Positions 57,139 to 64,000 of a stretch of DNA of 64,000 nucleotides are shown here, one piece after another. Position 1 is the stretch's first letter, and each line of letters begins with the position of its first letter. Source of the DNA: Nymphaea colorata (Eukaryota; Streptophyta; Magnoliopsida; Nymphaeales; Nymphaeaceae); the NCBI RefSeq assembly GCF_008831285.2, contig NC_045150.1, positions 9,934,001 to 9,998,000 of the forward strand, in the 5' to 3' direction. The notes under the pieces were generated by a model, which did not search any database, was not told the DNA's origin, and saw only the letters and a program-made list of their open reading frames with translations. Made by a program: the position numbers and the translations under genes.

Positions 57139-57459
57139 CCCCTCACTTTCCCCTCTCATGGGTAAGAGTGGCCATTGGGAGAAACCCTAGAGTACACTGA
57201 CTTAGGGTTTCTCTTGAGCTCTCTCTCTCCCTCTTCCTCTTTTCATTTCTCTTCAACTTGGAGCAAGCTACAACTCTCCTAGGGAGCACCAAAGATCCCT
57301 TAGAGGACTCATCTTCATCATCTTGAAACTTCATTCAAGGTGAGTTCAAGTTTATTTAAAGAATGTTTGTTCATTTTCCCTAATTCATTTTCTCATTTAG
57401 GGATATGTAATAATCACCACTCTCATTTCTCTCCTATTTTCTTCCCTCTCTTCTTCCTC

Positions 57460-57960
57460 TCCCCATGACCAAAAGAGATAGCTCTCAACTCTATTTTAGA
57501 GCCAAGAGGCTATGCTCAAGTGCACCGAGAGCATGAGAAGATGAGATAATCATTCATTTTTATGCTTCAGTCATGTTATCTCAAGTCAAGTAATCTCATG
57601 TCTTGAATGCATTCTTGTTGTTCTTTGCTTCCTTCTATTTTCCACTCTTTTTCATTTCTCCATGGCCATAAGAGATAGCTCTCAACTCTATTTTAGAGCC
57701 AAGAGGCTATGCTCAAGTGCATCTGGAACATAAGAAGATGAGATAATATTTTATTTCATTGTTGAATCATGTTCTATTTCTTTCCTTGAATATTGCTTAT
57801 ATATTATCCATGCGTAGTTGCTTGATTTTTCATTTATATTTTTCTTCTCTTGTTTTCTCTCTTCCTCACTTCCCTATGGCCATAGGAGATAGCTCTCACC
57901 CTCTAGAGTCAAGAGGCTATGCTCGAGTGCACCGAAAACATGAGAAGATGAGATTTCATT
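57460..57960. repeat. ~200-bp LTR subrepeats (plus copy)
   Basis: Three units with CCATG(A/G)CC(A/T)(A/T)AAGAGATAGCTCTCA and GAGGCTATGCTC(A/G)AGTGCA, the reverse-complement equivalent of the arrays in the minus-strand LTRs. Confidence 0.85.
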
Positions 57961-59750
57961 CTATAGTTGAATCATGCTCTCTTTCTTTTCTCAAATATTG
58001 TTTTTTGATACTATTGATGCATAGTTATTTGATTTTTCATTTATATGTGAATGCATGGTGAGAATCAAAGTATGGTTTGGTATTCTTTTGTTTTATTCAT
58101 GTAATTTTGAGGTTGGGGCTTGTCCAACCCGGAAAGAACCTTCACAAATATATACATGTTAAAGTACATTTTCATATCATTTCGCGTTAGTTTCTTTTTA
58201 ATCATTCAATTAGAAACCCTAATGAGCACCTTCTCGTGTGGTTCGAGCTTCTTCTATACCCAGTGGTGGAAGAAACATATTCCCTTGCAACCAATGGAAT
58301 AACAATATTCTATGTTTATATAAATCATATTTTCCAAAACAATTTTCAAAGAACCTTCTAATATGGCTTTGGAGAATTAGTTTAGACTCTTGCATGTATC
58401 CAAATTCCCCTCCGGCCTGCATCAAACTTGAAGACGGATGTTTTAATTTATCTTTAATCTCATAAATATATACATGTATATACATGTGTGTGCACATGAC
58501 GATTTTTATCATTCTCTCTCTATGTTTACATATTTCATTTTACAAATTTTCGTATCAATATGAATGCAAATATATATATATGAATCTCCTACTTTTTCTC
58601 TCTATAATCTTTGCCTCTTTTTAAGTCAAATGCCTTCATCTACAAATTATATATATATATATATATATATCCTTCTCCATTTCTTTTCCTCTAAAATTTC
58701 TCTCTTTATTCAATTCAATGAAGCTTTTACAATCTTCCATATATGTGTATATGTGATAGTATTACATCTTTTGTATCGCCCTCTCTTTCTTTCTTTCTTT
58801 TAAAAGCTTCATTTTCCTTCTCTACTAAAATTCAAACCCCATTTTCATAAACTTATATAGATATACATATATATGTATATGTGTATGAATGCATACCTTT
58901 CTTTCTTTTAAATCTTTGATTTTGTGATTTTCAAAATCTCTTTCTCTTTCTCCTTCTCTAATTTTTCTTACAATCAAGTATCTCATCTTTTGCATTCTTT
59001 TGGATATTTTTCTTCTCCAAGATCATTTTCATTTACTGACTTCATTAAGACCACAACTCAAGTAATGACCCAATATTGGATTCATGCTAGATGGTCTACA
59101 ATCTCAATCAATTTTCAAAAACTTTTCTTTCTTATATATGATAACTATAAAAACAAAAATCTTAGATGTATGTTATGGTAGAAATGCCTTAGATGAATGT
59201 TATGGTAGGAATGAGTCATTTTTCTTTCATTCATCTTAGGATCAATGCATCCATGCATTAACTTTCATTCAATGTCACAAATGAGCACAATCATATCTAT
59301 AAAAGAACTTAAGCAAGATGAGATGAAGCTCTAACTATGTGGTGATCGAATTAGAGCAAAATTTCAAACTTACTTAAAGTCTTAAGAGAACACTAAAATG
59401 ACTTTAAATTATTTCCCAAGGTTTCTAAATGATATCTACAAAGATTTCTCAACTCTAGTTTTCCTCAAAATGTTTCACATTCTCAAACAATTCTTCAAGA
59501 ACATTTTCAAAAGTTTGAACATCAAACTTCCAATATTCTTCTACACCAGATATATAAAGGATGTTTATACCAAAAGGAAATGTATCAATGATAAACATAG
59601 CCCTTGGGTTGATTACCCCTCGTAAAGGCACCGGAAACGGTTGATCCTCGTACCGACGGGCGAGTCCCTTTCTTTCTTATTTTAAAACAAAACATCATTT
59701 TTCTGGAGCACTCCTAAACCAACCAAAAAAATTTTAGGGATGCAAACATA

Positions 59751-59770
59751 TGGCGACCTTGATGGGACCC
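59751..59770 (+). other. Primer-binding site
   Basis: TGGCGACCTTGATGGGACCC, 19 of 20 identical to the site of the minus-strand copy. Confidence 0.6.
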
Positions 59771-60616
59771 ATCATTGTTTGGCTATGATTATAATTGATG
59801 CATTTACACAAACTTGAACATCTCATATATTGTCAATGATAAAGCATATCCCCTATTTTGGCCTTGACCCCATTGACACTTCATTGCATTGCTTGGTGAT
59901 TGTATTTGCTTTCTTGTACGTAAGACTAATTGAAGTGGATCAATCATGTTCACTTAGATTTAGTATCAAATACAACCCTCCTCAATTTATGAGTTGTTTG
60001 GAAACAGTGTTTGCACTCTTATTTATTTCAATTATCATCTTAGGCAACATTGCATTAGAGACAACTCATTTTACATGATTTCTCATATTTCAAAATTTCT
60101 CATACCTATTTTGTCTCGGTCATCATGTTGTCGGGTTTGGTTTAGGCGGTAGCACAAGACTAAGCCTTACAACTAGACCACACCTTGGGCGGAAAACCCC
60201 CTTGTTAATATCATGAGTGGTAACTTGTGGTATATCGACAAGTGTCCAAGAAGAAGTCGATAAGCCTTATCCTCAGTTGCCAAATGAAAATTTTTATACT
60301 CGTACCAAGACTTTTGGCTAAGGTATATTGGCATATCTTATATGAAACGATTTGATCAAACCCGATTCAATTAGGGTCCTATGCTCCTTTTCCAAATATA
60401 TGCATGATAAATGTAACTTTAAAAATGTTGGATGTTTATCATTGTATGATGATTGCATGTGTGTCTCCATACAATCTTTGATCAATTGAATAATTTTACA
60501 TTTCATTTTCTTATTTAAATCAATGTCTTCTTCGATCATCTCTATATAATCTTCAACATGATCACACCATAAGAACATGCTTTAACCTTACTATATAAAT
60601 GACATTTATTTTTCAG

Positions 60617-61341
60617 AATTACTTCAAGATTTACATTTTATCATACTTTTCTATCTCTCATATATTCATTTGTCCAACTTCATATTTTTAAACATGATAG
60701 CCAGTTATTGGCTCAATTACATACTTTGCTTGACTTTGGTCAAGCATTCTTTTGCTCTTATGTTAGCCAAATATTTTTTCAAGTTTTAATACTTATGATG
60801 TGTCTTTCCTCACATTTTACTATTTCCATAATCAATTGTTCCTTTGCAAGTCTATTTTTCTAGAGTTGCTTCGAAATCTATGTTTTATTATATATTGTCA
60901 ATCCCTTATTTATTTGTTCGACCTCATATTCTTGAACATGATGGCCACATATTTGCCCAATTATCAACTCACTTGACTCAGGTCATGCATTATTTTTCCT
61001 TCATTCATATGCATCCAATATCTTTCTAGCTTCAATACACATAGTGTGTCTTTCTTTCCATGGGTCATCAATTATTCTTTGACAAGTCCATCTTCTTTCT
61101 AGAATTGCTTCAAAATCTACATTTCATCATACTTTGTCAATCTCTCATTTATTTCTCTTAATCATGTTTTCTAACTCAATTATCAACTTTGCTTGGCTTA
61201 GGTCATACATTCTTTTCCTTATCTTTAATACTCATAAGGTGTATTTCTTTGTATTCTACTACTTCCATAATTTTGGGACATCGATTGCTCCTTGCCAATC
61301 TATCATTTATTTGTCCAGAGTTATATTCTTGAATGTGACTT
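60617..61341. repeat. ~243-bp tandem repeats in the leader
   Basis: Units start near 60617, 60863 and 61103 at AATT(A/G)CTTC(A/G)A(A/G)AT(T/C)TA, with shared CTCATTTATTT, GAACATGAT.GCCA and TTGACTT.GGTCA phrases. The third unit runs into the N gap. Confidence 0.85.
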
Positions 61342-61441
61342 NNNNNNNNNNNNNNNNNNNNNNNNNNNNNNNNNNNNNNNNNNNNNNNNNNNNNNNNNNN
61401 NNNNNNNNNNNNNNNNNNNNNNNNNNNNNNNNNNNNNNNNN
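61342..61441. other. Assembly gap (100 N)
   Basis: Exactly 100 N. It interrupts the leader tandem array of a retrotransposon. Confidence 0.99.
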
Positions 61442-61744
61442 GAAAGATTGGATTGCCTGAATCACGAGTCAAATATACTGTGTTACGATCACCTCATATT
61501 GATAAAAGTCCAGAGAACAATTTGAAATGGAAAGAAAGAAACAATTGCTGGTCATCAAAACAGAAACACATGAATTGCGCAAGAAGTTCTTTCGGTTAAA
61601 CGCCGTGCGACTCGGAGGACATCCGACTGATATAATATATATATATATAGTTCCCTCGGTGGCTGATGACCCTTCAGAAGTGTAGTTATTCATAATCATA
61701 ATTTGAAAGGACATTCTTAGTGTGTAGTACTCGATGATGAAATT
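61442..61744. other. Anonymous sequence right of the gap
   Basis: Lies where an NLR 5' end would be expected from the 21.6-kb locus, but no coiled-coil coding start is visible. Confidence 0.4.
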
Positions 61745-62847
61745 ACATTTATTTAATTTCTTGTTGCTAATTTTATAAAAATAAAAAATAAACTCATGCG
61801 TGGGCATCAGAAGTTTAGCTGCCTACCACTTAGTTTGGAATGTGGTGAGCCCATGTGCCCTAGGCAAGATCCATAATTACTGCTAAATAAATCTGAAAAA
61901 AATCCCCCAACCCTAATCTTCCATGTCACCCTTAATTTCCAATCTATCAGGCTAAGGTCAATGAGATGTTTTGCATTTTGTGCCAAGATACACACCTTGA
62001 GTAATGAACTCTTGACCTGCTTTAATTTGAATGTCTTGAGTTTGATCCTGCCTGGTCCACAAGGTCCGTGTTTGCTCAACATGTGCTATTTGACCCACCA
62101 GGTTGGGACTACTAGTCTGTCATTGTTAAAGAGCAAAACATGAATAAACATGTTGATTGACAGTAGGTTATCACAACAAAGGATAATGAGATTAGATAAC
62201 AGGTGCAGTATCAACCCAATTACGATTGGCATTTAAAAGAAAGCGTCTGTGGACTTGGGATGGTGGCTCATGGGAGGGCCACCCTCAGTCATCGGATCTT
62301 ATAACGGATCCAAGATACAATTAGTTAAGAAGCTCTATTTAAATGAACGGATAGTTCATTTGGAGCGGGTGAAGATGATAACTAATTGAAAACTTTAAAT
62401 TTATTTTGCTTTCATTTGTACATGTTTCCTTCTTTTAAATTCAATTTGTGCTCTTGTTCTTCACTAAACTTGTAGTTTTCGTCAGGGAATAGAGCTTATA
62501 CTTTAATTACTGCTTCGGACAGAGAGAGAGAGGTCCTTTGTCTTGTCAACAAATCTTTCAGTTTGTTTACCGTTCCAATGTTCAGCGGCTCAGGATTTGA
62601 TCTTTTATGTTTATTTTCAGTTCTGAAATGTCTAAGGTGGCGGCTTAATGGTTCAGTTTTATTCTTTCCTTGTTTTCTTTTCAATGGAAAACCTGATTAA
62701 CACTACAGAAAAAAAAAACAATAGTTTTACCATGGGAGGAATGCGTCAAACAATAGTTTTACCATGGGGGGGAATGTGTCAGTAAAAATTGCAACACCGT
62801 GTTGTAGCCACAATTTGATGAGTACATGAATCCGAAGGTTAAACTTT
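61745..62847. repeat. Paralogue of the NLR upstream region
   Basis: Matches 21800-22030 and 22835-23350 in order and orientation. 62417-62491 is present only here, and the poly-G run of the other copy is absent. The two copies differ by many small indels, so the duplication is old. Confidence 0.8.
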
Positions 62848-63210
62848 ACCTTTTGTACTGTTCACCTTGTAAAAGCAATTGACAATGGCATTGTCAGTTA
62901 TGGTAACAATTCCAAATACATCATCTTTGAAGAAGAAAATCAATTTGTCTATGTTCCAATAACCTTTCTTAAACTTTGAGAGGTAGGCAACCTGTTCCTG
63001 CATTTCATGGATGAATGATGTCCACCAAGGGCTTGAGCTTGGGGAACAAGAAAGCCACAAGCACCTCAGTTTCTCGACCTTGCCATGGCCTCCCAAACTA
63101 CAAAAAGGAACAACGTATCCTCGTGTGTCTCTACTGAGCTGGAAAATATTAACTAATATCAAACTAGAGCTGTTTTTTTTTCTTTTCTTCGTAGAAGAAA
63201 GAGCTAGCAA
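62839..63210 (-). CDS. Unrecognised open frame, possible exon
   Basis: A 123-codon minus frame with varied composition: LVNIFQLSRDTRGYVVPFCS, LGGHGKVEKLRCLWLSCSPS, SSPWWTSFIHEMQEQVAYLS, KFKKGYWNIDKLIFFFKDDV and FGIVTITDNAIVN. The Trp/Cys content and mixed hydrophobic spacing look like protein. I do not recognise the family, and the start and splice sites are not determined. It begins exactly where the similarity to 22835-23350 ends. Confidence 0.3.
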   Translation of the reverse strand: MLALSSTKKRKKNSSSLILVNIFQLSRDTRGYVVPFCSLGGHGKVEKLRCLWLSCSPSSSPWWTSFIHEMQEQVAYLSKFKKGYWNIDKLIFFFKDDVFGIVTITDNAIVNCFYKVNSTKGKV

Positions 63211-63409
63211 AGGAAGAGAACTAGAAATCCAAAAATGGAACGAGAGGAAGAGGAAGTAAGGCCAAATAAACTTAGGTCCACCACTGCTTAAATCTCAAAA
63301 TGAAAGAGAAGGAAGACGAAGGAAGTGCTCTACAGGCTGGCAAGGTCTATGATTGGTGTTAAATAAATCTGGAAAAATTCGCAAACCACAAGCTTCTACA
63401 TCTCCTACA
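63211..63409. other. Anonymous spacer
   Basis: Nothing recognised. Confidence 0.4.
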
Positions 63410-64000
63410 TAGGGTCGCACATGAGCGAAGTCGAGCTCGAGCTCAGCCGGCTCGGGCTCGGATCGACTCATGTTAGTCAGGTTGAGCTCGACTCGAGCTT
63501 GACACAAGCTTCACAACTTCAGCTCGAGCTCGACTCGAGTGACTGCCTTTCAGCTTGAGCTCAACTTGAGCCACTCTTTAAACTTGTTTCCACACTGCTT
63601 TGACAAGTTTCGCCCTCAAGGTGTCTTCCTTTTTCACTGCTGACGATGTGGGGAGGAGGAAAGGTGGTGTGTTGAGAATAGAGAGAAAAAGGAGGAAAAA
63701 TGAACCTGAGCGTGGTGAGGAAAGAGAAAAAGGGAGGGAAAATGAAAAAGTGATTGATTGATTGAAAAGTGTAATAATGAAAGTGGGGTATAATAATGAG
63801 GTTTAAAAGAAACGTGGCTGCCTGGGTGAATAGAGGGAAAAAAAAGAGGGAAAATTAAAAAACATCAAAAAGAAAATGAGATTAAGCTGCATGGATGGAA
63901 GGAAAAAAAGAGGGATAATTAAAAACGAAAACTAAAAAATGAGATTAAAGTCTAGCTGAGTTGAGTTCAATCGAGTCGAGTTCGACTAATTCGAACTTGA
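63410..64000. mobile_element. CTCGAG-rich hAT-like MITE, right end outside window
   Basis: It starts TAGGGTCGCACATGAGC at 63410, a hAT-type TAGGG terminus. Repeated GAGCTCGAGCTC/GACTCGAG words follow (63435-63580). The last bases of the window (GAGTCGAGTTCGACTAATTC) return to the same words, as expected for a palindromic subterminal region. The candidate left octamer is CTCCTACA (63402-63409); the right copy would lie beyond 64000. A GA-rich interior (63640-63930) has no coding potential. Confidence 0.6.

Larger units (their letters stand above)
56770..59748 (+). mobile_element. LTR of a second Tat-family copy (plus strand)
   Basis: It ends GATGCAAACA at 59748, followed two bases later by the primer-binding site TGGCGACCTTGATGGGACCC, so it is a 5' LTR in plus orientation. 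It contains CTCTATAAATACCCC (TATA 57131), three ~200-bp copies of the GCCATGG...GAGGCTATGCTC(A/G)AGTGCA subrepeat (57460-57960), and three ~70-95-bp repeats of TTTTGG...GGGCAAGA.CCATTTGCC (56790-56960). The U3 start was not found; the left side abuts the GA-rich array. Confidence 0.8.
59749..61341 (+). mobile_element. Leader of the second Tat-family copy, cut by a gap
   Basis: Primer-binding site at 59751-59770, then sequence collinear with the leader of the minus-strand copy (45430-44900), including ATGATAAAGCAT and TCCTCAATTTA, and then a tandem array. No ORF1 or gag is reached before the gap at 61342. Confidence 0.78.

Noticed and set aside
59749-59770. tRNA gene at TGGCGACCTTGATGGGACCC
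   Set aside because: Only the primer-binding complement is present, without A/B boxes or cloverleaf; it sits exactly at the LTR end.

Overview
The window looks like nuclear DNA of a flowering plant. It carries a coiled-coil NBS-LRR (NLR) resistance-gene relic, plant-type Ty3/gypsy (Tat lineage), Ty1/copia and LINE relics, hAT-type MITEs and many AT/GA/CA microsatellites. Two runs of exactly 100 N (15660-15759 and 61342-61441) are scaffold gaps of conventional size. I cannot name the species. No RNA gene, CRISPR array or organelle insert was recognised, and no gene in the window is demonstrably intact.

Layout. 1-1620: truncated gypsy LTR (minus). 1899-2439: hAT MITE with an 8-bp target duplication and a 21-C run. 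2979-3144: possible SINE. 5865-7215: broken copia pol with an internal 180-bp tandem duplication. 8811-12672: GC-richer remains of a second gypsy family, two fragments in convergent orientation. 14079-14174: possible last exon of a host gene (minus). 15760-16026: LTR end beside the first gap. 18094-21592: NLR pseudogene (minus), preceded by 47-bp tandem repeats and an upstream region duplicated at 61.8-62.8 kb. 23998-24209: a second MITE family with perfect 8-bp target duplications. 25550-26860: AT-rich low-complexity tract. 27211-28078: hAT-like element that seems to have captured the 5' end of a host gene. 30540-32660: LINE relic (minus). 32668-33187: LTR fragment (plus).

The largest object is one Tat-lineage LTR retrotransposon, 33506-47820 on the minus strand, flanked by a perfect 5-bp target duplication (CCAAG). 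Read from right to left it has a 5' LTR, primer-binding site, leader, an ORF1 resembling the plant mobile domain, gag, protease, reverse transcriptase, RNase H, a second RNase H, integrase, a tandemly repeated 3' region, polypurine tract and 3' LTR. Every coding part carries stops or frameshifts. The 5' LTR lacks about 0.9 kb, including the TATA region kept by the 3' LTR. A related plus-strand copy occupies 56770-61341 and runs into the second gap.

The remainder (48-56 kb) is mostly anonymous. It includes a possible terminal exon at 52380-52926 and a striking pair of CT-rich and GA-rich arrays (54.5-56.7 kb) that are inverted copies of one degenerate repeat. The right edge (63410 onward) begins a CTCGAG-rich hAT-like MITE that runs off the window.

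The genes do not form a pathway. The window shows nested transposon insertion around a decayed resistance-gene locus. I found no convincing new biological system. The best leads are the exon-capturing hAT-like element, the ORF1-bearing Tat element with unequal LTRs, the inverted polypurine/polypyrimidine arrays, and the stop-codon pattern of the NLR relic.
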